Source of the DNA: Dermacentor variabilis
Lineage: Eukaryota > Arthropoda > Arachnida > Ixodida > Ixodidae
Assembly: GCF_050947875.1 (NCBI RefSeq)
Contig: NC_134570.1
Coordinates: forward strand, 106,710,622 to 106,774,621
Direction: 5' to 3'
Length of the DNA: 64,000 nt
Shown here: positions 13,143 through 21,784 of the stretch, in pieces
How positions within the stretch are numbered: position 1 is the stretch's first letter
Layout of the letters: each line of letters starts with the position of its first letter
Program-made: the position numbers and the translations under genes
Notes under the pieces: generated by a model
What the model was told of the DNA's origin: nothing
What the model saw: the letters and a program-made list of their open reading frames with translations, nothing else
Database searches by the model: none

Positions 13143-13405
13143 AATGGCTGTGGCTTAGCTAAGGTTAAGCCCAGGATGCGAAGCATACTAGCCTTTATTA
13201 ACGCGATAGCGTTAAGGAGCTCGTGTCGCAGAAAAGCCGGTGTCGTCGGCGTCGGCGTCGGTGTCGGCGTCCGCGGCGTTGGTCGTGAGCGATAAATCAC
13301 GGCAGGCACTTCATAAATAAAAAGCAACTTCCAAGATGGGCTGGGTGGGAATCGAACCAGGGTCTCCGGAGTGTGAGACGGAGACGTTACCACTGAGCCA
13401 CGAGT
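13143..13405 (-). repeat. tRNA-derived SINE-like segment, left arm
   Basis: Read on the minus strand it starts with the A box TGGCTCAGTGG (13390-13400) and has a perfect B box GGTTCGATTCC (13348-13358), with CTCACAC in the anticodon-loop region. A non-tRNA body follows with GTCGGC-type triplet repeats (about 13238-13275), and it ends in TATGCTTCGCAT plus about 30 more bases. The A and B boxes form an internal RNA polymerase III promoter. The L1/Tx1-like LINE is inserted at the upstream edge of the A box. Confidence 0.75.
13389..13405 (-). repeat. Target-site duplication of the L1/Tx1-like LINE, copy 1
   Basis: ACCACTGAGCCACGAGT at 13389-13405 is repeated exactly at 18356-18372, immediately outside the poly-A end and the 5' end of the LINE. 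Read on the minus strand it contains the complete tRNA A box TGGCTCAGTGG. Confidence 0.92.
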
Positions 13406-13511
13406 TTTTTTTTTTTTTTTCTTTATTACCGGCTTGGCAAGTACATACAAATATTGTCAAATAAAACCGAATGTTAAAACGTCTAGTCGTTACTAAGACT
13501 GACGTGTCATG

Positions 13512-16500
13512 TTAAAATGGCTTCATCGAAGCCAAACTGTGCAACACTGAAAGCCAATTTGGCGGATCACTCAGCAGTTTCAACACTTCGCTTGTATAAT
13601 TAACGTTCTCAGTAAAATAATACATTGCTGACCTTGCATCAACATCAGCATTGCGTACAGCCATACGAGTTCGCCACACACTTTGCATACACAATAGCAT
13701 CATCATGTCCACCGGCACACCGTCAGGTTCAGCACATGGCAAAAACCTTATTCCGAACGCAGTTATAGGAAGCTCCTTTTTTAATGTTCTTTGCAGGATG
13801 TCCCAAAGAAAGCGGGCATCGTGGCAGTCAAGAAAAATATGTTCGACAGTTTCTTCCTTGTTACATATAAGACAGTTGTCTGACCATGGGACAAACAAGC
13901 CCTTGCTTCTTAGCCATGGCTTAACAGGCAGTGTGCCGGTATGCAGTTTGAAAAAGAATGATTTTGTGTTAGCTCGTACAGGCATATTATTGACTCGCTT
14001 GAAAACATCTCGTTCAGGCCCTAAGTAATACATAGAACGATACACTGGTGTAGGTACAAACACTTCAACAAGATCCTTATACAATTGTTTTCGTGAGACT
14101 GCAAACAAGTAGTCTTTCGAAAAACGAGCGTTTAGAAGACGTATCGCCATGGAAACTTCACGCAGATAGCCCTTTAGTGCCATCGGTTTGATTGCGTGCG
14201 ACGATACAACAAAATCGGGCAAAGCATCGCGCAATCTCACTTGGATTACCGTCCGCAGAAACCCATCGCTTTGGTCGCGGAAGAAAACAAATCTCGATAC
14301 AAGTTGCTTGAAAAACAAATGCGTTAAACCAAGTCCCCCATTGCGCAATGTGTGAAACAAATTACTTCTGCTCGTGCGTTCCCACACCGAACCCCAAATA
14401 AACTCTGCAAACACTCTGTGTATTTTTTGAATTGAAGATCGGCTCATGCATAGCACCTGCAGGACGTAGAACACTTTAGCTACTAAAAAGATATTACATA
14501 CTTTGGCCCTAGCAAACATCGAAAAGTTGTGGCCTCCCCATTTGTTAGTTTGCTCTTTCATTCCGTCTCTCTCGCTCGTCCAGTATTCGATTGGCTCACG
14601 GTAGGCACTGAGCGGAACCCCAAGATAAGTCCCGGGTAATACACTCCACTGCATTTTGCAAAAGACTTCCGGTGCATCAGACCAATTCCCGTGCCAAAGC
14701 CCTAAACATTTTGACCAACTTATGGCACTACCGGAAGCATTGCAAAAAGCTTGGGCTTCTCTCACAGCTTCTGCAATGCTCTGTTTATCGCGACAGAACA
14801 CTGCTATGTCGTCGGCATAAGCTAAAACTTTTATTTCTCTACCAAGGAATGTGTACCCGCGAATATTATGGCTATGTAGTAACTTTAAACAGAAAGGTTC
14901 TAAATAAAGTGCAAAGAGCAAGGCCGAGGTCGGACAGCCTTGCTTTATGCTAGACATTACTGCAATCCGCCTGCTCAGTTTGTTGTTAATAATTAAGTTT
15001 GTGGTACAACCATCATACATCATTTTTACCCCGTCCAAAATGACTGATCCGACATTAACATAATCAAGAAGCATAAACAGGATTTCGTGGGACACCCTGT
15101 CAAAAGCTTTTGCCAAATCTAGTTGTAGCATAGCTACATGATCTCCCATCGTATCGCAACATTCAAGTATGCTTCGCGCTATATGTATATTTGTGAATAT
15201 AGTCCTGCCTTTTATGCCGCATGTCTGATGTGTACCTACTAGGGATTTCACTACACTTTGAAGGCGATGGGCGAGCACCTTCATAAATACTTTATAATCA
15301 ATATTTGCTAAGCTTATTGGCCGGTAGGCCTCTACGGATTGAAGTTTAATGTGGTCTGTTGATTTAGGTATCAGTACTACGTGTGTCTGTCGGAAAGAAG
15401 GAGGCGTCCATTTTTGTTCGTAACACTTGGTTATGACGCGGTGCAGAGCCTCAGCCATTTCAACTTTGAAAATTTTGTATATTGCTGCCCCAAGTCCGTC
15501 CGGTCCAGGCGATTTCCTTACACTAAGGTCATCTATAGCCTTTTCAATTTCTGCTACAGAAATCGGCCTCTCAAGGGCATCCTTAAGTTCACCATCAATT
15601 TTCGGCATAAGAGGTAAATATTCACTCTTAAACGCAGAGATCTCGCTTGTCCTCTTGCTTAGCAGCGTGCTATAGTAGTCAACGAAAGCACGTTCTATCA
15701 TTTCCCCGTCATTTGTAAGCTGCCCTTGATAAACGATTTCTTTTACTTCCTTGGTCATAGCGTACCTCTTCTCGTCACTTAAAGCTCGCTTGGTGGGCGT
15801 TTCACCCAGCCATACACGTTCAGCGCGTGCTCTTAAAACCGCGCCACGATATCTCTCTTCATCAATCACTTCAAGTTTCACTTTAAGTTCTTTAATATCA
15901 TGTGCAAATATACCAGCCCCGCCGCTTTCCATGTTCAACAGGTATGCTAACGTGCATTGTAGTTGCTTTTCTTCTTGCTTTTGTTTCTGCCGCAACACGC
16001 ATGCTCTCTCTAAAGCAATTGTTTTCGCTTCGGTTTTGAACATCTCCCAAGCTTCTACAACATTTTTTGCATCCTCAAGGAGAACAGTGTCTAATTTCTC
16101 TTTTATTCTTTTAAGAAATACTTCATCTTGCATAAGGTTGTCGTTAAGTTTCCATAGGTGCCAATTAAATTTCTGTTCCTTCTTTTTCATACCTATCGTA
16201 ACCGTTACCAAACAATGATCAGTGAAACTGATACATTCTACACCATATTCAGAAAGTAGCGGAACTAAGTGAACAGGAACATAGATGCGGTCTAACCTTG
16301 AGTGGCTGTCTCCTTGAAAATGCGTATACTGCACATGACCGTAAGAACCAAGAACACTCCCAACATCCTCTAGATCAACATCACACAAAATTTCATGCAG
16401 AAGTGCGGCACTTTTATCTTGGCTAAGTTGCTTTTTCGATCGATCTATCGGCCGGCATACACAATTGAAGTCGCCAAACATTAGAACGTGTCTTTCACAT

Positions 16501-16922
16501 TGCAAGAAAGACCTCAGATAAACGAAAAATTGTTCACGTTCTCGAGCATTATTAGGGGCGTATACACAAACCGCCCGCCACAGCAATCCAGAAAAAGAAA
16601 AATCACAAATAAGCAAACGCCCCCTTTCACATAAAGTAACTTGTTGCTCTATTATCCCAATGCTATTTCTAATAAACAAAAGGCAGCCCCCAGAAGTACC
16701 ACTCGCGTGGCAAACGCATACATTGTACTTATTTCTGAAAATTTCAACCAATCGAGCCGTTTTTTCTTCAGATTCAATTTTTGTTTCTTGGACAGCCATC
16801 AAATCAATGTCTTTTTCTAGTAACATGCGACTTATCTGACACTGTCTTCGCCTCTGCGACAACCCTCTGACGTTTAATGTCGCCAAACGAAGCGGACTGG
16901 TGAGGTTAATAGCGTCTGCCAT
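13512..16922 (-). CDS. LINE ORF2: endonuclease and reverse transcriptase (L1/Tx1-like)
   Basis: A protein of 1136 residues, intact, starting at an ATG in good context (AACAATGG). Residues about 10-240 form an endonuclease/exonuclease/phosphatase fold: LATLNVRGL, VQETKIE (catalytic Glu), CVYAPNN, MFGDFNC, RLDRIYV and FTDHCLVTV (TDH in the SDH position). The reverse transcriptase follows, with RKSPGPDGL, YRPISLANIDYK, LQLDLAKAFDRVSH (first Asp), IKQGCPTS and LAYADDIAVF at about residue 702 (catalytic Asp pair). Near residue 1013-1030 there is a C-x2-C-x7-H-x4-C motif typical of L1/Tx1-type C-termini. It would nick the target and copy its own RNA by target-primed reverse transcription. No RNase H domain was seen. 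All visible catalytic residues are present. Confidence 0.93.
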   Translation of the reverse strand: MADAINLTSPLRLATLNVRGLSQRRRQCQISRMLLEKDIDLMAVQETKIESEEKTARLVEIFRNKYNVCVCHASGTSGGCLLFIRNSIGIIEQQVTLCERGRLLICDFSFSGLLWRAVCVYAPNNAREREQFFVYLRSFLQCERHVLMFGDFNCVCRPIDRSKKQLSQDKSAALLHEILCDVDLEDVGSVLGSYGHVQYTHFQGDSHSRLDRIYVPVHLVPLLSEYGVECISFTDHCLVTVTIGMKKKEQKFNWHLWKLNDNLMQDEVFLKRIKEKLDTVLLEDAKNVVEAWEMFKTEAKTIALERACVLRQKQKQEEKQLQCTLAYLLNMESGGAGIFAHDIKELKVKLEVIDEERYRGAVLRARAERVWLGETPTKRALSDEKRYAMTKEVKEIVYQGQLTNDGEMIERAFVDYYSTLLSKRTSEISAFKSEYLPLMPKIDGELKDALERPISVAEIEKAIDDLSVRKSPGPDGLGAAIYKIFKVEMAEALHRVITKCYEQKWTPPSFRQTHVVLIPKSTDHIKLQSVEAYRPISLANIDYKVFMKVLAHRLQSVVKSLVGTHQTCGIKGRTIFTNIHIARSILECCDTMGDHVAMLQLDLAKAFDRVSHEILFMLLDYVNVGSVILDGVKMMYDGCTTNLIINNKLSRRIAVMSSIKQGCPTSALLFALYLEPFCLKLLHSHNIRGYTFLGREIKVLAYADDIAVFCRDKQSIAEAVREAQAFCNASGSAISWSKCLGLWHGNWSDAPEVFCKMQWSVLPGTYLGVPLSAYREPIEYWTSERDGMKEQTNKWGGHNFSMFARAKVCNIFLVAKVFYVLQVLCMSRSSIQKIHRVFAEFIWGSVWERTSRSNLFHTLRNGGLGLTHLFFKQLVSRFVFFRDQSDGFLRTVIQVRLRDALPDFVVSSHAIKPMALKGYLREVSMAIRLLNARFSKDYLFAVSRKQLYKDLVEVFVPTPVYRSMYYLGPERDVFKRVNNMPVRANTKSFFFKLHTGTLPVKPWLRSKGLFVPWSDNCLICNKEETVEHIFLDCHDARFLWDILQRTLKKELPITAFGIRFLPCAEPDGVPVDMMMLLCMQSVWRTRMAVRNADVDARSAMYYFTENVNYTSEVLKLLSDPPNWLSVLHSLASMKPF

Positions 16923-17104
16923 TGTTTTAGTTAGATTTAGGGTACGCCCCTACACAATTTTTCTTAGGAAACATACGGACTCTGGTATGCAGTGATGCTC
17001 GTTGAACATGGCCCTCCCTTTCGAGCCGACGACTGCCAACCCACGTAGTCGCAGGCCCATTCCCGATCAAAGATCGGGTTTTGGATGTTCTTTCCGGGAC
17101 ACTA

Positions 17105-17122
17105 CCTCCGCTAAGGCGGAGG
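17105..17122 (-). other. Hairpin at the ORF1 stop codon
   Basis: CCTCCGC and GCGGAGG form a 7-bp stem with a 4-base loop. The ORF1 stop (17111-17113 on the minus strand) lies at the loop edge. It may merely reflect GC-rich sequence. Confidence 0.35.
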
Positions 17123-18322
17123 TGGCCCGTGTAGCAGCCGTCTGTCTGGCGGCACGTTGAGTTTGACCTTCAACGTCGACCTTCGGCCTGTCTGGGTTTT
17201 CTGTGCCGGTCTTTCGGTACCCGCGCCGTCGGTGCCTCGGCTGCGGTCCTCAACATCGTCGCGCAACCGCTTTCCGGCACCCTTAGCGTTGGAAGTCATG
17301 TCCATGCTCTCGGAGATGCTGACTGTCTCGTCAACCGCGGTGGTTGGGGTTGCTTGGATAGTTGAAGACGCACTCGTCGCCTCAACACCACTTTCCTTGA
17401 CTTGAACCTTGGCAGGTGAAGGCGCAGAATCGGGCACGTTGCCCTTATCAGTCCCCTCCGAGTTCACCTTTTCGGTCTTTATTTCCACAGATGTAGACTG
17501 AGCATCCGCCCCTTCAGCTGCTTCCTTAGCGGCCTCCTCGGCATCCTCTTGATCCATAAGGTGCTCCGATGTGTCTTCGCTCCTGCCTGGACCAGCAACG
17601 TTGGCGTACGTTCTCACGCACTGGGTCTCGTCGTGGCCGAAGCGACGACACAGCCCACAGCGTGGAACCCGGCATTCTCGTCTAATGTGTCCGGTGCCAC
17701 GGCACCGGAGGCAGAGGGGTGCTCTGCCCGGGACAATGACGAGAGCCAGGTCTTCCGCGACCCGAAGCTGATGTGGTAGGTCGTCCGCTGTCATTCCGGG
17801 CTTGAGTTTAAGGACCACAGACCGTGTCGTGGTTCCTTTGTCGTTGCAGCCTTGTACTTTCCACTTCTCCCTCGTCACTTCGGTCACTCTCCCGAACGGT
17901 GCCAACGCTGTTCGGACGTCTTCATCGGGAACACCGTGCAGCAGCCAGAAGAGCTTGAGCCTGACACCCTGATTGCACGGGTCAATGACCACGCATCGAT
18001 GTTCTTTAACAAGAAATGCTTCAGCGTCAAGTATCTTCTTTTTTGCCGCCTCGTTCGAAAAAGTTACGGCCCACACATGATTCATCTGATAAGCCCCGAG
18101 GGCCACCACTTCCGGCAGCAGCATCAGTCTTGAAAGCGCGTCTCTGAAGTGCTCAACACGGTAAGGCCGTGCTTTAACTTCGCCGTGGATAAAAATAGTG
18201 TTCAAAACACTAGCACCTGAAGGAAGTTGGGGTAGAACCATCTGGTAGTCCGGAGAAGGCTTTTCCGTTGACCGGGAACCGCGGCCAAGGGCCGCTGTAA
18301 CCGCTCCTGGGGAGCAAGACAT
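17111..18322 (-). CDS. LINE ORF1: zinc-knuckle nucleic-acid-binding protein
   Basis: The open frame extends up to 18394, but its first residues (YRFEAS...) are read from the target SINE and there is no ATG there. The first methionine inside the LINE, at 18322 (MSCSPG), is the better start, about 33 bases after the element's 5' end and giving 403 residues. Residues 60-180 of the longer frame contain hydrophobic stretches compatible with an RRM-like fold (NTIFIHGEV, VWAVTFSNE, LKLFWLLHGV). Two CCHC knuckles follow (C-x2-C-x4-H-x4-C at residues 228-241 and 246-259). The tail is acidic and Ser/Thr-rich, ending in a basic patch. By analogy with Gag-like ORF1 proteins it should bind the element's RNA and act as a chaperone. 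The frame is intact. Confidence 0.85.
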   Translation of the reverse strand: MSCSPGAVTAALGRGSRSTEKPSPDYQMVLPQLPSGASVLNTIFIHGEVKARPYRVEHFRDALSRLMLLPEVVALGAYQMNHVWAVTFSNEAAKKKILDAEAFLVKEHRCVVIDPCNQGVRLKLFWLLHGVPDEDVRTALAPFGRVTEVTREKWKVQGCNDKGTTTRSVVLKLKPGMTADDLPHQLRVAEDLALVIVPGRAPLCLRCRGTGHIRRECRVPRCGLCRRFGHDETQCVRTYANVAGPGRSEDTSEHLMDQEDAEEAAKEAAEGADAQSTSVEIKTEKVNSEGTDKGNVPDSAPSPAKVQVKESGVEATSASSTIQATPTTAVDETVSISESMDMTSNAKGAGKRLRDDVEDRSRGTDGAGTERPAQKTQTGRRSTLKVKLNVPPDRRLLHGPPPP

Positions 18323-18355
18323 TCCGCGTCCGTTCACTGCGGTGGCCGGAAGTGG

Positions 18356-18372
18356 ACCACTGAGCCACGAGT
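18356..18372 (-). repeat. Target-site duplication of the L1/Tx1-like LINE, copy 2
   Basis: Exact match of 13389-13405, joined directly to the 5' end of the LINE and continuing into the inverted-repeat arm of the host foldback element. Confidence 0.92.
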
Positions 18373-18980
18373 TCGATGCTTCAAAGCGGTACAAAAGCGC
18401 CTCTAGTGAACGCGGTGTTGCCTTAGAAACGAGCTGTTTCTAAGGCTCAGGCGTGCGTCGCTTGCTTAGGCGCACATTTCGTTGTCGCGCGGAACGCTGC
18501 GTTGCTCGACGCTGACCGCGTCCGATGCGGGGCGCGTAGTCGCTGCGCCGTAGCCCATTGTCTTACACCCCTTGGCGGGTCGACGGGAACGCTGTCGCGT
18601 TCCGCTCTTGAAGGCGAAGCTTAAGCGTCCTCCAATTTTTTTTAGTTGTTGAACGACTGTTTAGCCTGGTGAACTGCTGTTGCTTGGCTATATTTGGTTC
18701 GGCTAGACGAAGAAACAACTCATGCGTTACTCTGCTCCGCCTTCAAGAGTGGAACGCGACAGCGTTCCCGTCGACCCGCCAAGGCGTGTAAGACAATGGG
18801 CTACGGCGCAGCGACTACGCGCCCCGCATTGGACGCGGTGAGCGTCGAGCAACGCAGCGTTCGGCGCGGCAACGAAATGTGCGCCTGAGCAAGCGACGCA
18901 CGCCTGAGCCTTAGAAACAGCTCGTTTCTAAGGCAACACCGCATTCACTAGAGGCGCTTTTGTACCGCTTTGAAGCATCG
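18373..18980. repeat. Long inverted repeat of the foldback element
   Basis: The left arm (about 18373-18620) and right arm (about 18735-18980) are close reverse complements around a spacer of about 115 bases. Both include TCAAAGCGGTACAAAAGCGCC-like sequence and a small perfect inner hairpin, CCTTAGAAAC...GTTTCTAAGG (left copy 18421-18445). The open frames across it are chance. Confidence 0.85.
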
Positions 18981-18981
18981 C

Positions 18982-19229
18982 ACTCGTGGCTCAGTGGCAG
19001 CGTCTCCGTCTCACACTCCGGAGACCCTGGTTCGATTCCCACCCAGCCCATTTTGCAAGAGTTGAGCCAAAGCCACCTAGAAACAAGCGCAGCTGCTTAT
19101 ATACCGCCGCGACGCCGCGAGTTGGAGCCCCGTTTCTCCTCTGTCGTGACGTCACGGTGTCACGTGGTATTGAAGGCGACACCGCCGCGCCTGAGGAGCT
19201 GGGTTGAGCTCTAGTAATATGCTTCGCAT
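18982..19229 (+). repeat. tRNA-derived SINE-like segment, right arm
   Basis: A box TGGCTCAGTGG at 18987-18997, perfect B box GGTTCGATTCC at 19029-19039, then a body that differs from the left arm and ends ...CTAGTAATATGCTTCGCAT. It keeps an uninterrupted tRNA-like promoter. It shows the empty state of the site occupied by the LINE in the left arm. Confidence 0.75.
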
Positions 19230-20572
19230 AAAAACGCTAACATAATCCTAATCCATAAGAAAGGGGACACCAAAGACTTGAAAATTATAGACCGATCAGC
19301 TTACTGTCAGTTGCCTACAAACTATTTACTAAGGTAATTGCAAATAGAATCAGGAACACCTTAGATTTCCGTCAACCAAAGGACCAGGCAGGATTCCGTA
19401 AAGGCTACTCAACAATAGACCATATTCTCACTATCAATCAGGTGATAGAAAAATGTGCGCTATATAACCAACCTTTATATATAGCTTTCATTGATTAAGA
19501 GAAAGCGTTTGATTCAGTCGAAACCTCAGCAGTCATGGAGACATTACGGAATCAGGGTGTAGATGAGCCATATGTAAAAATACTGGAAGATATCTATAGC
19601 GGCTCCACAGCCACCGTAGTCCTCCATAAAGCAAGCAACCGAATCCCAATAAAGAAAGGCGGCAGGCAGGGAGATACGATCTCTCCAATGCTATTCAAAG
19701 CGTGTTCACAGGAGTTATTCAGAGACCTTGATCGGGAAGAATTGGGGATAAGAGTTAAAGGAGAATACCTTAGTAACTTGCGATTCGCTGATGATATTGC
19801 CTTGCTTAGTAACTCAGGGGACCAACTGCAATGCATGCTCACTGACCTGGAGAGGCAAAGCCGAAAGGTGGGTATAAAAATTAATCTGCAGAAAACTAAA
19901 GTAATGTTTAACAGTCTCGGAAGAGAACAGCAATTTACAATAGGTAGCGAGGCACTGGAAGTGGTAAGGGAATGCATCTACTTAGGGCATTTAGTGACGG
20001 CGGATCCGTATCATGAGACGGAAATAATCAGAAGAATAAGAATGGGCTGGGGTGCGTTTGGTAGGCATTCTCAGATCATGAACAGCAGGTTGCCATTATT
20101 CCTCAAGAGAAAAGTGTATAATAGCTGTGTCTTACCAGTACTCACCTACAGGGCAGAAACCTGGAGACTTACGAAAAGGGTTCTACTTAAATTGAGGACG
20201 ACGCTACGAGCTATGGAAAGAAGAATGATGGGTGTAACGTTAAGGGATAAGAAAAGAGCAGATTGGGTGAGGGAACAAACGCGAGTTAATGACATCTTAG
20301 TTGAAATAAGAAAAAGAAATGTGGGGGGGGGGGGAGCATGGGCAGGACACGTAATAAGGAGGGAAGAAAACCGATGGTCGTTAAGAGTTACGGAATGGAT
20401 TCCAATGGAAGGGAAGCGTAGCAGAGGGCGGCAGAAAGTTAGGTGGGCGGATGAGATTAAGAAGTTTGCAGGGACAACATGGCCACAATTAGTACATGAC
20501 CGGGGTAGTTGGAGAAGTATGGGAGAAGCCTTTGCCCTGCAGTGGGCGTACCCAGGCTGCTGCTGCTGCTGA
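19230..20572 (+). pseudogene. RTE-like LINE ORF, reverse transcriptase half (broken)
   Basis: This is the continuation of the ORF split at 13142. It begins with the ILIHKKGDTKD segment, loses one A near 19281 (frameshift before the YRPISLL motif), and has a TAA at 19496-19498 where the FID-EKAFD block expects a sense codon. From 19535 to the stop at 20572 the frame is open. Reverse-transcriptase landmarks: GFRKGYSTIDH, KAFDSV (first Asp), GGRQGDTISPMLF and LRFADDIALL (catalytic Asp pair 19790-19795). The C-terminal region includes a G run near 20323-20335 that probably expanded. The frame ends within the terminal CTG/TGA repeats, so there is almost no 3' untranslated region. Non-functional as it stands. 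Confidence 0.88.
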
Positions 20573-20585
20573 TGATGATGATGAA

Positions 20586-21784
20586 TGCTTCTGGTTTTGT
20601 TTAACTGGTCGTGGTGCAATCTTTCACGTTCAGAGGCGCAGAGCACTTGTACATGTAAAGCACCTCGAGATGAGCCCATAGAATAGCCCCTGGAACAACT
20701 TCACACGTATAGCACTGGCGTGACCTCTACTTGACGTAATGCCCATTGCTCATTCATACGAGCACTTAGTACACTGCAATTTCCTTTGGAAGCTCGAAAA
20801 TGCGTTATTGCCGAAAATGTTCGACACGACAGCTTGCAGGTTATCTGCGAGACCACGAACATGTCTACGCCTATCTCAAAAAAAGTTCGCTAAGTGTGTC
20901 GAAAGGGGATCGAAAAGAGTGCGGTCTCTCTCTCGCTCTCGCTCACTCACTCTGCTTCGGTGCACCCTAGCAAGAGTGTACTCTATGCGGATACGACATG
21001 CTCGTCATTTCAGGTAGAGGCACAAGCCCCCTCGTGAACTCGCATGACTGCTGCGTTGGCTTGATGACTGCTTGGCACGCCACTTCTCCGTGAAGAGTCA
21101 TCGACCACCCTTTGTCCTTGCACATGCCCATATTTCTTGTTTCGTGTTCTTTCGTTGTTTTCTTTTTTGACATATTTATTTTGTTCTACCTTTATCGACG
21201 TTGTACCCTAAAGTTAGAGGCGTGACCCGATGTATATCGTGCCGACAAACAGCTCATTATCCGTCAGAGAGAAGTAACGGAATGTCATCCTTCGATAATA
21301 GGCCCGACTTCAAATTTCGCAAGAGCTCTCACACATTACCCACAATGAAATTCTGACAGAAGAAGGTTTAAAGTTGTAAAAAAATACTACCGGAAAAGTA
21401 TCCGTTTGTTTCACAAAACAGCATAAAAAGGGGAAAAAATGTCAACCACACAGCTGCCGTACTAAGCTACAAAAACTACATAAGCAAATATTTCTCAGAA
21501 CACCTTCCTCCAACTTACGGGCTTCCGCAAAAGTGATTTAGTACAAAACAGCGATGACTGGCCCGACAACGAGAAGACGAGGGCGTGACGACGACGGAGA
21601 ATGCAATGACGTCACCAGGACTGTATAATAAGGGTGGTGACGATGGCGTTGATAAACGCACTGCGATGACATTAACGACTGTGGTGGCGTGACAACGATG
21701 ACTGCCCAACCATGATAAAGATGACCACTACAACGACCACGATACAGCTCTCAAGCCGTGAATACGAAGTCGAATCCTCGGAGG
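20586..21784. other. No gene seen
   Basis: Includes a short TCTCTCGCTC patch near 20924-20950. No supportable gene or RNA. Confidence 0.55.

Larger units (their letters stand above)
13406..18355 (-). mobile_element. L1/Tx1-like LINE, apparently full-length
   Basis: About 4.95 kb on the minus strand: a very short 5' leader, ORF1 (zinc-knuckle RNA-binding protein), a 188-base gap, ORF2 (endonuclease, reverse transcriptase, C-terminal zinc motif), a 91-base 3' untranslated region and an A tail (T run 13406-13420 on the plus strand). It is bounded by a perfect 17-bp duplication in the A box of a tRNA-like SINE. Both ORFs are uninterrupted, so this copy is young and may be competent. Several known Tx1-group elements insert at fixed sites (other transposons, U2, 5S or tRNA genes), so insertion at a tRNA A box may reflect site preference; that part is inference. 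Confidence 0.88.
13143..19229. mobile_element. Foldback element with tRNA-like ends, itself interrupted by a LINE
   Basis: This insertion sits inside the RTE-like reverse transcriptase between two A5 runs. Setting aside the LINE it hosts (13406-18355 plus one duplicated target), about 1.1 kb remains: a tRNA-derived SINE-like segment on the minus strand (13143-13405), a long inverted repeat (arms about 18373-18620 and 18735-18980), and a second tRNA-like segment on the plus strand (18982-19229). Both outer ends carry the self-complementary word ATGCGAAGCAT. The left end has about 30 extra bases containing TGGCTTAGCTAAGG. The two SINE-like bodies differ outside the tRNA part, so they are sister variants or a composite. 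It could be one foldback transposon that captured tRNA-like DNA, or two oppositely oriented SINEs. Confidence 0.7.
11400..20585 (+). mobile_element. RTE-like LINE, split by a 6-kb nested insertion
   Basis: Two halves of one non-LTR retrotransposon lie at 11400-13142 and 19230-20585. The first encodes an apurinic-type endonuclease and the start of the reverse transcriptase. The second resumes at the next codon (after TGG AAA AA at 13135-13142) and carries the rest of the reverse transcriptase. The 3' end is a very short trinucleotide tail, CTGCTG then TGATGATGA (20560-20583), a style typical of the RTE clade. The inserted material (13143-19229) is flanked by an A5 run on each side. The copy is dead: stops, frameshifts and the insertion. 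Confidence 0.85.

Noticed and set aside
18960..19214. 84-codon frame across the right SINE arm
   Set aside because: Non-coding tRNA-derived and inverted-repeat sequence; the matching N-terminal residues of the 427-codon frame come from the same repeat.
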